Part shown: positions 1-7,881 of the stretch, one piece after another
Layout of the letters: the number at the start of each line of letters is the position of its first letter
Position numbering within the stretch: position 1 is the first letter of the stretch
Notes under the pieces: generated by a model
The model's input: the letters and a program-made list of their open reading frames with translations, nothing else
Told to the model about the DNA's origin: nothing
Databases searched by the model: none
Translations under genes and position numbers: made by a program
From: Candidatus Krumholzibacteriota bacterium
Lineage (GTDB): Bacteria; Krumholzibacteriota; Krumholzibacteriia; JAJRXK01
DNA length: 64,000 nt
Assembly (NCBI GenBank): GCA_029262065.1
Contig: JAJDAC010000027.1
Coordinates: forward strand, 434,001-498,000
Reading direction: 5' to 3'

Positions 1-1
1 C

Positions 2-1078
2 AGGCTTGCCCAGGACGCGAACGCGGTCACGGTGGCCAGTGAGTTGGGCCTACCATTGCTGGACTCGATAGCGGCCAACTACGCGTTGATGCAGGGTCCC
101 GCCGACCCCAGCACCATCTTGGCTCATCCGGCCGTGTTGGATGTGGAAGAAAATCTCATGATGCAGGTGGCCGACGGTCAGGACCTCACCATGGGCTACC
201 TGGAAGAAGACTTTGATCCGTTTCGATTGGTTGATCAGGCTGCCTTGCGAACCCTGAGAAGAAATGAATGGCCGGAGGGAGCGACCGGAGAGCGTCGCAC
301 GGTTGCAGTGCTGGATACAGGCGTCGATCCCGATCACAGCCTATTTGCTGGACGATTGGTTCTAATACCGGAGACTTCCATGCTTACTTCCATCGCCGTG
401 GCCGAGGGCATCGATGAAGATGGCGACGGACTTGTAGATGAAGGCGTGCACCACGGCACGCATGTGGCCGGCATCGTCGCGCAGGTTGCCCCGGACGCGA
501 AGATCCTGCCGGTGCGCGTGCTCAACAGCGACGGGTTTGGATCGATCTACGACATCGTTCGGGGTCTGATGTACGTAAGGGAATTTGTAGGTGATCACGG
601 TGGCATTGATGTCGTGAATCTCAGTCTTCGACTGAGCGCTTCGTCGTCGCTGTTCGATCATGTCATGGAACAGCTGACTGGTCAGGGCATCGTCGTCGTG
701 GCGGCGGCCGGAAACTCCGAGCAGAGCGCCCCGTACTATCCGGCTTCATCGCAGTGGTCCACTGGTGTCTTGGCTACCGACAATCTCAATGCGGCCGCCG
801 ACTTTTCCTGTGTAGGACGCAGGGTATCCATTGGGGCTCCAGGTACCGGCGTACTCAGCGCCATGCCCGACGAGAAGATGGCGGGGTTGAGTGGCACGTC
901 CATGGCCACACCGGTCGTCAGCGCGCTTGTCGTGGTTGTACAAGAGTATTTCGATTTGTCAGCCTTCGCGGCCAAGGACTTCCTGCTTGCCGGCGGCTTT
1001 CCACTCGAGCAGACCAAGCATAGCGCGTACGGTCGGGCTGACCCATTTCGCACGTTCCAGAACCTGATCACACCGTAG
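2..1078 (+). CDS. S8 (subtilisin-like) serine peptidase, 5' end outside window
   Basis: The reading frame is open to the left edge, so the GTG at 32 is not the real start and the signal peptide is missing. Counting from that GTG, the catalytic residues are Asp95 (VLDTGVD), His141 (HGTHVAG), oxyanion Asn228 (AAAGNS) and Ser290 (GTSMATP). All are intact, so an active subtilase is expected. A short acidic insert, IDEDGDGLVDEG, sits directly before the catalytic His and looks like a DxDxDG calcium site. The N-terminal part (TMGYLEEDFDPF) matches, in weaker form, the FGFYEG region found before the catalytic domain in the three other S8 genes of this window. Those three are lipoproteins, so this one probably is too, but that cannot be seen. 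A strong hairpin follows the stop. Confidence 0.93.
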   Translation, partial: RLAQDANAVTVASELGLPLLDSIAANYALMQGPADPSTILAHPAVLDVEENLMMQVADGQDLTMGYLEEDFDPFRLVDQAALRTLRRNEWPEGATGERRTVAVLDTGVDPDHSLFAGRLVLIPETSMLTSIAVAEGIDEDGDGLVDEGVHHGTHVAGIVAQVAPDAKILPVRVLNSDGFGSIYDIVRGLMYVREFVGDHGGIDVVNLSLRLSASSSLFDHVMEQLTGQGIVVVAAAGNSEQSAPYYPASSQWSTGVLATDNLNAAADFSCVGRRVSIGAPGTGVLSAMPDEKMAGLSGTSMATPVVSALVVVVQEYFDLSAFAAKDFLLAGGFPLEQTKHSAYGRADPFRTFQNLITP

Positions 1079-1100
1079 ATACGCTCTGTTGCAACGCCAG

Positions 1101-1125
1101 GCCTCGGCGGATTTTCCGCCGAGGC
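1101..1125. terminator. Hairpin between convergent genes
   Basis: A perfect 10-bp stem (GCCTCGGCGG/CCGCCGAGGC) with loop ATTTT lies between the S8 gene and the convergent CARDB lipoprotein gene. No T-run follows on either strand, so it may be a weak or bidirectional terminator. Confidence 0.55.
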
Positions 1126-1145
1126 CCGAAGTCCTGCCATTTCTA

Positions 1146-1742
1146 CTAGCACTTGCAAGCGGTTACGATGGTGACGTTGTTGTTCTCTTTCGCTTCCACC
1201 ACGGTGTTCAGGCGATCGACCCAAGCCCCGACCTGAACGATCGAGCAACTGCCCGTACCGCCGCACGGTCCGGGGTAGTACGGATAGCTGATCGTCTGCG
1301 ATCCGCCGGCCGGAAGCTGCACGGGGATCAGAAGGTCGCCCAGGTTGCCGCCGGCCACGGACATGCTCAGGTGCGTCGTGTTCCTGGGCACCGCCGTGCC
1401 ACCGCGATTCGTCACCGTGACCTGGAAGAAGTACTGGGTGCCGCACTGGATTTCGAGCAGGGTGGGCCCGCAAAGACTGGTAGTCGATGACCAGGTGACG
1501 TTGGAAACCACCAGGTCGGGAAGGGCCAGCGAAGGTCCGCCGCCGTACGGCGGGACGTTGGGGTGAGGATCTACAGTGATGGTTGGGGGCGACTTCGCTG
1601 CCACGGTCTCTTCGGCAACGGGCTTGGGCGCCAGGGGACTTTCGGTGTCTGTGTCGCCACACGCCTGAATTGCGAAGAACGCGCCCGTCAAGAGTGACGC
1701 ACACAATACACCGCGCGCGATGGCCTGGAATTTCCGGCTCAT
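1146..1742 (-). CDS. CARDB-domain lipoprotein
   Basis: A 198-residue predicted lipoprotein: a hydrophobic signal ends in the lipobox-like AIQAC at Cys28, followed by an acidic, Pro-rich linker. From about residue 70 the sequence LPDLVVSNVTW ... QVTVTNRGGTAVP ... DRLNTVVEAKENNN has the strand pattern of a CARDB domain, an Ig-like fold common in secreted and surface proteins. Cysteines cluster in the domain, and the protein ends in CKC, so disulfides are likely. Upstream on the minus strand, about 90 bases before the ATG, is a copy of the GTATCA element that also precedes other secreted genes here. Ligand and role are unknown. Confidence 0.8.
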   Translation of the reverse strand: MSRKFQAIARGVLCASLLTGAFFAIQACGDTDTESPLAPKPVAEETVAAKSPPTITVDPHPNVPPYGGGPSLALPDLVVSNVTWSSTTSLCGPTLLEIQCGTQYFFQVTVTNRGGTAVPRNTTHLSMSVAGGNLGDLLIPVQLPAGGSQTISYPYYPGPCGGTGSCSIVQVGAWVDRLNTVVEAKENNNVTIVTACKC

Positions 1743-1803
1743 ACCGAATACCTCCGGTTGAATGGTCGATCTAGCAAGGAAGAGCGACCGCGCGGTGCAC
1801 TCG

Positions 1804-1837
1804 TATCAAGAGAGGACGCGAGTCGTGCTCCTGATAC
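1804..1837 (-). promoter_or_regulatory. GTATCA element upstream of CARDB lipoprotein
   Basis: Read on the minus strand: TGTATCA, 12 bases, then GCGTCCTCTCTTGAT. The first half matches the window-wide element exactly; the second half is only a partial match. A second GTATCA in opposite orientation at 1803-1808 makes a dyad here. It lies about 62 to 95 bases upstream of the start codon. Confidence 0.4.
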
Positions 1838-1885
1838 AGATTTGTGCGCCGGCGCCCGGGTTGGTCGATTGCGGGCATACAAAAT

Positions 1886-1910
1886 CCCCGGAGGCACGAG
1901 ACCTCCGGGG
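1886..1910 (-). terminator. Rho-independent terminator of the SBBP gene
   Basis: A 9-bp perfect stem (CCCCGGAGG/CCTCCGGGG) is followed on the minus strand by ATTTTGT. It lies just downstream of the minus-strand propeller gene ending at 1943. Confidence 0.75.
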
Positions 1911-1942
1911 ACTGCAACTCGTCTGGATGTTCAGCAGTGGAG

Positions 1943-3625
1943 TTATTTCAACAACACCATCTTGCGCGTCTGCATTCCATCGGCGTTCATGAGCCGATAG
2001 TAATACACGTCGCTCGCCACGCTTCGACCGCGATCATCCAGCCCGGTCCACGTGTACTCGTGACTTCCCGCCGACAGTTGACCAGTGGCCAGCGCTGCAA
2101 TTCGTCGTCCCGCGACGTCGTATACCGCCAGGTCGGCGTACCCGGCGACCGGCAGGCTGAACCGGATCGTGGTAGATGGATTGAACGGATTGGGCACGTT
2201 CTGATCGAGCGATGCCAACCGCAGCGTGGGGACGGCCGCGGTGACCACCTGTTCGCCTTCGAACTCGGCGTGGAACAGTGAAGCCGCGACCAGCGGGCCG
2301 CCTCCCATGTCGAGTCCCGGTCCCGCGCCGCCCGTAGCCACCAGGTTGCCCTGGGGATCGGTGTGCGCACGGATGAGACTCTGCTGGTCGTCGCCGTAGG
2401 CCTCGCTCCACACGTGGACGCCCGAAGCATCGTAGAGCGCCAGGAAGTAGGCCGGGTAGAACGACGCTGGGTTGGGGGTGAACGACCCGCCGCCGAACGT
2501 GCAGTTGGCCGAAGAGAAACCGCCGGCTACGAAGACGTTGCCCGAGGGATCAAACGACACACCCCGGCATTCGTCCGATAGGTTGCCACCGTAATTGAAG
2601 CTCCACTGATGAGCGCCGCTCGCGTCGAACTGCGCCACGTACATATCGCCACTACCCGCGCTACTGAGCGTCGCGCCGCCGAAACTCACGGCGTTGTTCA
2701 TATGACCCGCCAGGGCAATCTTTCCCGAGCTCGACACGTCGATGTCACACGTTGCCAGAATCCCCGCGCCGTTGTTGAACTTTCCCTCGAAGGTCTCGTC
2801 CCACACGAAGGACCCACCGGTGGTGAACTTCACGATGTTGAGAGCCGTAGATCCAGGGCCGGGGGTGATATCGCCGCCACCAAAGTTGGTGGTTCCTTCG
2901 GTGTTGGCTACCAGGTGCACACTTCCTGAGCCGTCAAGCGCGATGGACATTCCACCCTGGCTTGCGGTGTCACCGAATACGGAACTCCACACGTGGCTGC
3001 CGTTGGTGGTGAGCGACGCCACGAAAACGTCGGCGCCTCCGGCGGTAGTATGAGATCCACCCTGGAAATCCACCGTACCGTAGGTGTAGCCCGTGGCGGC
3101 TACGTGTCCGCCGCGTGCGGCGAGGTCGCGGTAGAAACCCGAGCCGGCCACGAAACTGAAGAGGTGATCTCCGTTGGAATCGAATCCGGCCAGGAACATC
3201 TCGAAATTGCCGGTGAGGGGGCCGCCGCCGAAGTCGACGGTTACGCCCGGGGTGGCTTTGCCTCCTCCACCAAGCGTACCGGCCACGAAGATGTTTCCGG
3301 TTTCGTCAGCGGCTACTTCTGAAACGGACATGAATCCATCGGGCGTGAACTGCTTGCTCCACAGGTGGGCGCCGCTCGTGCTATGTCGCACGAGGTACAT
3401 GTCGCCGTAAGGGCCCAGCGCGGTGAGGGTGGGTCCGCCCCAGGAGGCGGACGAACTGAAGAAGCCGGCCGACGCCACGGCGCCGGTACCGTCGACGTCG
3501 TCCGTTCCGCCCGCGGCGTATCCGTTGCTCCATTGGTGAGCGCCGATCGCGGCCCAAGCCGAGCTCGCGCCGAGTGTTATAACTGTAAGGATAAGAATGG
3601 TTTGAAGGCGGAAGTGCCGGCGCAT
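1943..3625 (-). CDS. Secreted SBBP-repeat beta-propeller protein with FlgD-like C-terminal sorting domain
   Basis: 560 residues. A Sec signal peptide ends near SSAWA|AIGAH. The body is a series of repeats such as GAHLWSKQF, GSHVWSSVF and GAHQWSFNY combined with G-x-VHLVAN or G-x-VFVAG strands, the SBBP (Seven-Bladed Beta Propeller) pattern. Pairs such as FGGGxLT recur in each blade. The last ~85 residues (VPNPFNPSTTIRFSLP ... VYDVAGRRIAAL ... SDVYYYRLMN ... KMVLLK) are the FlgD-like Ig domain that works as a C-terminal sorting or anchoring module in FCB-group bacteria. Location is therefore extracellular or cell-surface. The ligand is unknown. Confidence 0.88.
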   Translation of the reverse strand: MRRHFRLQTILILTVITLGASSAWAAIGAHQWSNGYAAGGTDDVDGTGAVASAGFFSSSASWGGPTLTALGPYGDMYLVRHSTSGAHLWSKQFTPDGFMSVSEVAADETGNIFVAGTLGGGGKATPGVTVDFGGGPLTGNFEMFLAGFDSNGDHLFSFVAGSGFYRDLAARGGHVAATGYTYGTVDFQGGSHTTAGGADVFVASLTTNGSHVWSSVFGDTASQGGMSIALDGSGSVHLVANTEGTTNFGGGDITPGPGSTALNIVKFTTGGSFVWDETFEGKFNNGAGILATCDIDVSSSGKIALAGHMNNAVSFGGATLSSAGSGDMYVAQFDASGAHQWSFNYGGNLSDECRGVSFDPSGNVFVAGGFSSANCTFGGGSFTPNPASFYPAYFLALYDASGVHVWSEAYGDDQQSLIRAHTDPQGNLVATGGAGPGLDMGGGPLVAASLFHAEFEGEQVVTAAVPTLRLASLDQNVPNPFNPSTTIRFSLPVAGYADLAVYDVAGRRIAALATGQLSAGSHEYTWTGLDDRGRSVASDVYYYRLMNADGMQTRKMVLLK

Positions 3626-3707
3626 GGGAGAGTCCTCCGAGTTGGGGTCGTGGTGGGACAGACCGTGCCGTCCTGCCCTCTACAACGACCAACCGGAGGC
3701 GACCGCA

Positions 3708-5183
3708 CTACAAAATGTATTGCCGCTTCAATCGAACGTCCTGGGTAGCCAGGGGTCCCTCGCCGGCGGCGAAGAACTTCAATGTGGGGCGTATCGAGTC
3801 GGGCACCATTTTTATCGATTCGCGGAAATCTTGATTCACCTCGGACAGTCGAGCCAGCAGATCGCTCGTCAGACGGTCGATCTGCGGCGGAGCTTCGCAG
3901 CCTGCTTTCAACTCCATCCAGAATTCCAACCGCTTGTTGGCCTGGTCATCTTCGGACGGGTGCAACGCGTAGTGGTTCACGATGGCCGCCAACTCGGGCG
4001 TGGCCATGATCGCGTTCTCCAGGTCATTGGGCGTGAGGTTGCAGCCGTAGTAGGCGATCGCCAATTCCTGCCGACCCCAATGAAACATCAGTGGAAGTGG
4101 AATGGTGGGTCCCTCAACGTCAATGGTCAGGCCGTGGTCGCCCAATACCGACTCCACGTTGGGCATGGGTAGCACCATTCCACGGTCGTGCAGGTTGTAG
4201 CGAATGCGCGGCGACACGTTGGTGATGCGATTGACGGTGAACAGCAGGTTCTGGTCGGCGTCGCTCTCGATCCAGTAGTTCAGCGGATCGTACTGAAAGA
4301 TCATGGGGACGGACTCGGTGCCCACGAGGTCGCGGGCCAGAGCGGCGTTCGAAATGAGATGTTGGCGCAGCTGCATGGTGTACTCGGTTTCCACCGCCAT
4401 GTTGATTTCCAGGTCCGAGGCGCCAAACGAAGAGACCGTGCGTTGGAAACAGCGGTTGAGCGCAGCGCGCAGACCCTCGGACATTCCTTCGCCGCCGACG
4501 GCCGCGTAGATCTGGTAGTCGCTCCAATCCAGGTCGGCCTGGTCGACCAGTGCCTTCAGGAACGGGGGGTAGCCCGCAATCAGGTAACGGTACTTCGGCC
4601 CCAGCTGTTTCAGCGTGGACACGACCTTGTCTATGTCGGGCCCCACGGATTTCAGGACGCACTTCTCGACCAGGGACATGGATACCGCCATGCCAGTGGC
4701 CCAGGGCCCCAGAGCGAATGCGTTGATCAGAATGAACGGTTCGTCGCCGAACGTGGCGCGTGAGCCGTGTTGGATCAGGCGGCGCGTGGTCTTGCGTTCC
4801 ACGCCGCCGCGCACCCAGCTGGTGGCGGTTCCACTGGAACCCGAACTCTCGTCGATCACGGCGTCGCGCTCGGGCAGGCGTCCACCCACGCAGAGTTCTT
4901 CCAGTGTGGACGGCCGGATGTACGAGTCTTTGTCCATCACGGGAATGTCAGCGAAGGTCCGTGGATTCCAGGCGTCGTGTTGGCGCAGGAAGCGGGCGTA
5001 AGCCGGAACTTTGTCTCGCGCATTCCAGAATGCCGCTTGCGCCCGTGCCTGGGAGATCTGGCGACGCAGCGCCCCCATGCTTCCTGGCGCGAACAACAAG
5101 CGGTAGGAACCCCATGACGATACCGCGGCCACGCCCACGGCGTGAAACGCACGACCAAGAAACAGATCCCAGGGTCTATTCAT
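3708..5183 (-). CDS. PaaK-like adenylate-forming ligase (phenylacetate-CoA ligase/LuxE superfamily)
   Basis: 491 residues from the ATG at 5183; the frame extends to 5609 but that part is antisense-like overlap with the upstream gene. The ATG overlaps the upstream stop (ATGA at 5180-5183), so translation is probably coupled. The phosphate loop is ESSGSSGTATSW (about residues 112-123). IYAAVGGEGMSE and SFGASDLEINMA are the A4/A5-type adenylate-binding segments. A C-terminal lysine-containing tail (VRLKRQYIL) fits the mobile domain. PaaK/CapK/LuxE-family enzymes activate a carboxylate as an acyl-adenylate and pass it to CoA or a thiol. The substrate cannot be read from sequence. Its coupling to a nitroreductase-like gene suggests a small modification pathway. 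Confidence 0.85.
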   Translation of the reverse strand: MNRPWDLFLGRAFHAVGVAAVSSWGSYRLLFAPGSMGALRRQISQARAQAAFWNARDKVPAYARFLRQHDAWNPRTFADIPVMDKDSYIRPSTLEELCVGGRLPERDAVIDESSGSSGTATSWVRGGVERKTTRRLIQHGSRATFGDEPFILINAFALGPWATGMAVSMSLVEKCVLKSVGPDIDKVVSTLKQLGPKYRYLIAGYPPFLKALVDQADLDWSDYQIYAAVGGEGMSEGLRAALNRCFQRTVSSFGASDLEINMAVETEYTMQLRQHLISNAALARDLVGTESVPMIFQYDPLNYWIESDADQNLLFTVNRITNVSPRIRYNLHDRGMVLPMPNVESVLGDHGLTIDVEGPTIPLPLMFHWGRQELAIAYYGCNLTPNDLENAIMATPELAAIVNHYALHPSEDDQANKRLEFWMELKAGCEAPPQIDRLTSDLLARLSEVNQDFRESIKMVPDSIRPTLKFFAAGEGPLATQDVRLKRQYIL

Positions 5184-6178
5184 GCCATCAGAAGCGAAGC
5201 AAGTCGGGGAGATCGTGGGGGCACCTCGGAGTACCCGAATCGGAAAATCAGCCACGCATCTTTCACGCCAAACTTCTGGGCCACGGCAGCGGCAAACCTG
5301 GGATTCGTGAGCATCGATCCGTACGGGTGCATGTACACGTCGAACCGGGCCATTTCCAACCAGAATTCCATGAGCATGCGGCCGGCGGCGTAGAGCTCGG
5401 GCCAGGTCTGGAACGGCCCGCACAGCAGCCCCACGCCGCGCGTACCGTCTTGTGTCTTCAGGAAGCGACGTCCAACGAAACCGCGTATCCCCGGAAGCTT
5501 CAGCAGCCAGGGAGTGGAGAACGCCGAGGTCATTTCCCAGGAGGATTGGTTCATGGGAACCTGCCACAGTCCGTCGCCGGTTTCCGGCGTGGCTCCGCGC
5601 CGGTACCACTGCCGAATTTCTTGGCGCTCGTTGGTAATCTGCAGGTTATCGATAATAGCCTGCGTGTTGGTGTTCAAGACCCACTGTACGCGGGTGGGGT
5701 CGTCGTACGACAGGAAGCGCTGGCCGTGTTCATTTGCAACACGGGTCAGCCCCTCAATACACCGTACGTCGACTCTTCGGCCGTCGTATTGCAGTCGTGA
5801 CGTGCGGCGCGGTTCCAGGAACTCGGCCAACAGGTGGGTCGCCCCGCTCGGTGACAGTACAGCGTGACCCATGACCCTGTGTGTGCCAGCCTGGTAGAGC
5901 GAAGCGGGTTCGATGTCGGAAGCGGGCTCAATGCTGATCTCATGCCCGCAACGCGCCGCGGCCAGCTCCAACCCCACCGCGAACGTACCGAACGCCGCGG
6001 CCAGATACAGGTTCCCGTGATCTTCCTCGGGCAGCATGCGGTCACACACGCACAAGAGCTCCGCCCGCCCGTCATCGGTGGGACGAATCCGAAATGGCTG
6101 CGTATTGTGGGGAGACGGCGTCCAGCGCGCCAGGTTCGAGATCTGGCCCCAGATGCCGTTCTCGTTTGGGGTCGGCAC
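5180..6178 (-). CDS. Acg-type nitroreductase-family protein
   Basis: About 332 residues. ARWTPSPHNTQPFRI near the N-terminus is the FMN-phosphate-binding segment of nitroreductases in the Acg-like branch. A second half (GVGLLCGPFQTWPELYAAGRMLMEFWLEMARF ... HPYGSMLTNP) matches the C-terminal lobe. The protein is longer than classical nitroreductases, as Acg proteins are. I chose GTG at 6178, which has AAAGG 10 bases upstream; a TTG at 6217 is the alternative. Acg homologues often have a lid over the flavin and may store rather than reduce. It is the first gene of a two-gene unit with the PaaK-like ligase, so it may supply an oxidised or reduced acyl substrate. Confidence 0.82.
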   Translation of the reverse strand: MPTPNENGIWGQISNLARWTPSPHNTQPFRIRPTDDGRAELLCVCDRMLPEEDHGNLYLAAAFGTFAVGLELAAARCGHEISIEPASDIEPASLYQAGTHRVMGHAVLSPSGATHLLAEFLEPRRTSRLQYDGRRVDVRCIEGLTRVANEHGQRFLSYDDPTRVQWVLNTNTQAIIDNLQITNERQEIRQWYRRGATPETGDGLWQVPMNQSSWEMTSAFSTPWLLKLPGIRGFVGRRFLKTQDGTRGVGLLCGPFQTWPELYAAGRMLMEFWLEMARFDVYMHPYGSMLTNPRFAAAVAQKFGVKDAWLIFRFGYSEVPPRSPRLASLLMA

Positions 6179-6302
6179 GGGCGGGTGACCTTTGGTTGGG
6201 GAACGATGCCGGCACAATCGTGCAACCTATAGAGTAAAGTTGCCTCGGGGGCCAGGTTCGCGTTAGCTGGCCACGCGTTGGGCTGTGACCTTGGGGAGAA
6301 GA

Positions 6303-7877
6303 GTGAAGACATCCAATCTTTGGTTGGCCGCGTTCGTGGTCGTAGTGATCGCCGGCGGCTGGTTCCTGGTGGATCAGTGGCGGACCGCCTTCCCGGCGGA
6401 TCCGGCCTCCACCGAAGCGACCACAACCAACTCACTTCGTGCTCCCCATCAACCGGCCCAGGTCGTGCGTGCGCCACTGCCGGCCGACGCGGGGGTGGTG
6501 GTTCTCGACGGCGACAGTCTGATGTCGTGGTCGGTTCCCGCGCCCTCAGATATTTCGTGGGAAGTGTCCCTGCCCGATGAACCGGCGACCCTGCAATTCG
6601 CCATGGGGGCGGCGGGCAAGGCAGCGAACTTCTCTGTCGTACTGGAGACCTCGGGCACCACGGTGCCCGTCATGCAGCACCGGGTTGCCCCCGCCAAGCC
6701 CGCGCGGTGGCAGCATGCGGGCTTTTCGTTGGCCGAGCACGCGGGCAAGGACGTCACGCTTCGATTTCGCACCGACGGACCCGCGTCCGCGGGGAATGCA
6801 AACGTGTGGTGGGGCAATCCACGTTTGTTCGTTCCGCCCGGTGGCGACGATTTTTCTGTGGTGATGTTCATCGTCGGTGGCATGCGAGCCGACTTCGTCT
6901 CGGGCTCGGGTTTTCCACTTCCCATAACTCCTACCCTGGACGAGCTGATCGAATCGGGCGCGGAGTTCCGAAACGCGGTGACTGCTTCGCTGGATGAGCG
7001 TGAGTCGTTGGCCATGCTGGTAAACGGATCGTCGTCCTCGAACGCGGGCCTTGCTTCGATTCTGACCGGCGCGAACTTCCGGTCAGCGCTGTTCACGAGC
7101 GCGGATCTGGGCGACACGGACATGGAGTTGCCGGTAACGCGAACCCGCGACAGTGCCGACACTATCCAGCGCGCGCTGCACTGGTGGCGGCGTCATCAGG
7201 CCGACCGCGTGTTTGTGGTGATACATCTGGATGATCCGCTGCCGCCGCACGAGGCGCCGCCACAATTCGTTTCGGTGGTGGAAAAGTGGTATCGCGAGGG
7301 CCCTGCGCGTGCGCAGGAACATCCGGTGGTGCGCGCCAACGCCGACCAGGCGCTTACGTACGCGGCCGAAGTTGCGCACTGCGACTACCAGCTGTCGAGA
7401 TTCATCGCCGGAATTCGTCAAATGGGACTCATGTCGCACTGCATATTCGCGGTCACGTCAACGCACGGTACGCGCCTTACCGAGGCACGCAGTCAGACGC
7501 ACGGTTTGTATCAGGAAAACGTGGCCGTGCCGTTGGTCATCTACTTCGAGGGGCGCATTCCAGGACCGCTGCAGGTACACACCCTGACGCAGACCCTCGA
7601 CCTGGCGCCGTCGATCCTGCAATGGGTGGGCCTGGACGTTCCCGCGGGGTTGCTGGGCGTTCGACTCATTCCCGCATTCAGAGGCATCGAAACCCGCGGT
7701 GTCGCGACCCTGGGAAACGGATCCAGCCAGGTCATCCGTGACCGGCGCTACAAACTCATCGTTTCCGAGAACTACGAAGAGCTCTACGACCTGGTGGAAG
7801 ATCCCGGTGAAAAGCAGAACCGGCGTAGCCAGTTTCCCGATGTGGCCGACCGTCTAAGGTCGCATCGGTCGCCCTGA
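6303..7877 (+). CDS. Membrane-anchored sulfatase-fold (alkaline phosphatase superfamily) protein, probably degenerate
   Basis: About 524 residues from GTG 6303, which has GGGGAG just upstream; GTG 6285 is possible. One N-terminal membrane segment (WLAAFVVVVIAGGWFLV) anchors a periplasmic domain. Residues ~70-180 form a carbohydrate-binding-like beta region. The sulfatase-like domain follows (PITPTLDELIESGAEFRNA, SIL..ANF, FVVIHLDDPLPPHE, NVAVPLVIYFEG, DLAPSILQWVGL, YKLIVSENYEELYDLVEDPGEKQNR). The usual metal-binding Asp in the first strand (IDTLRADH-type) is replaced by FIVGGMRADF. There is no C/S-x-P-x-R formylglycine motif, and the metal-site SHGE is STHG. I therefore infer a pseudoenzyme or binding protein, not an active sulfatase. 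Confidence 0.8.
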   Translation: MKTSNLWLAAFVVVVIAGGWFLVDQWRTAFPADPASTEATTTNSLRAPHQPAQVVRAPLPADAGVVVLDGDSLMSWSVPAPSDISWEVSLPDEPATLQFAMGAAGKAANFSVVLETSGTTVPVMQHRVAPAKPARWQHAGFSLAEHAGKDVTLRFRTDGPASAGNANVWWGNPRLFVPPGGDDFSVVMFIVGGMRADFVSGSGFPLPITPTLDELIESGAEFRNAVTASLDERESLAMLVNGSSSSNAGLASILTGANFRSALFTSADLGDTDMELPVTRTRDSADTIQRALHWWRRHQADRVFVVIHLDDPLPPHEAPPQFVSVVEKWYREGPARAQEHPVVRANADQALTYAAEVAHCDYQLSRFIAGIRQMGLMSHCIFAVTSTHGTRLTEARSQTHGLYQENVAVPLVIYFEGRIPGPLQVHTLTQTLDLAPSILQWVGLDVPAGLLGVRLIPAFRGIETRGVATLGNGSSQVIRDRRYKLIVSENYEELYDLVEDPGEKQNRRSQFPDVADRLRSHRSP

Positions 7878-7881
7878 GCGC

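Noticed and set aside
32-34. GTG at 32 as the start of the first S8 gene
   Set aside because: The frame is open to the window edge and a signal and pre-domain are expected, as in the three paralogues, so the gene is truncated rather than starting here.
5184-5609. N-terminal extension of the PaaK-like gene up to 5609
   Set aside because: It overlaps the nitroreductase gene entirely, is Arg-rich shadow sequence, and ATG 5183 in an ATGA overlap is a better start.
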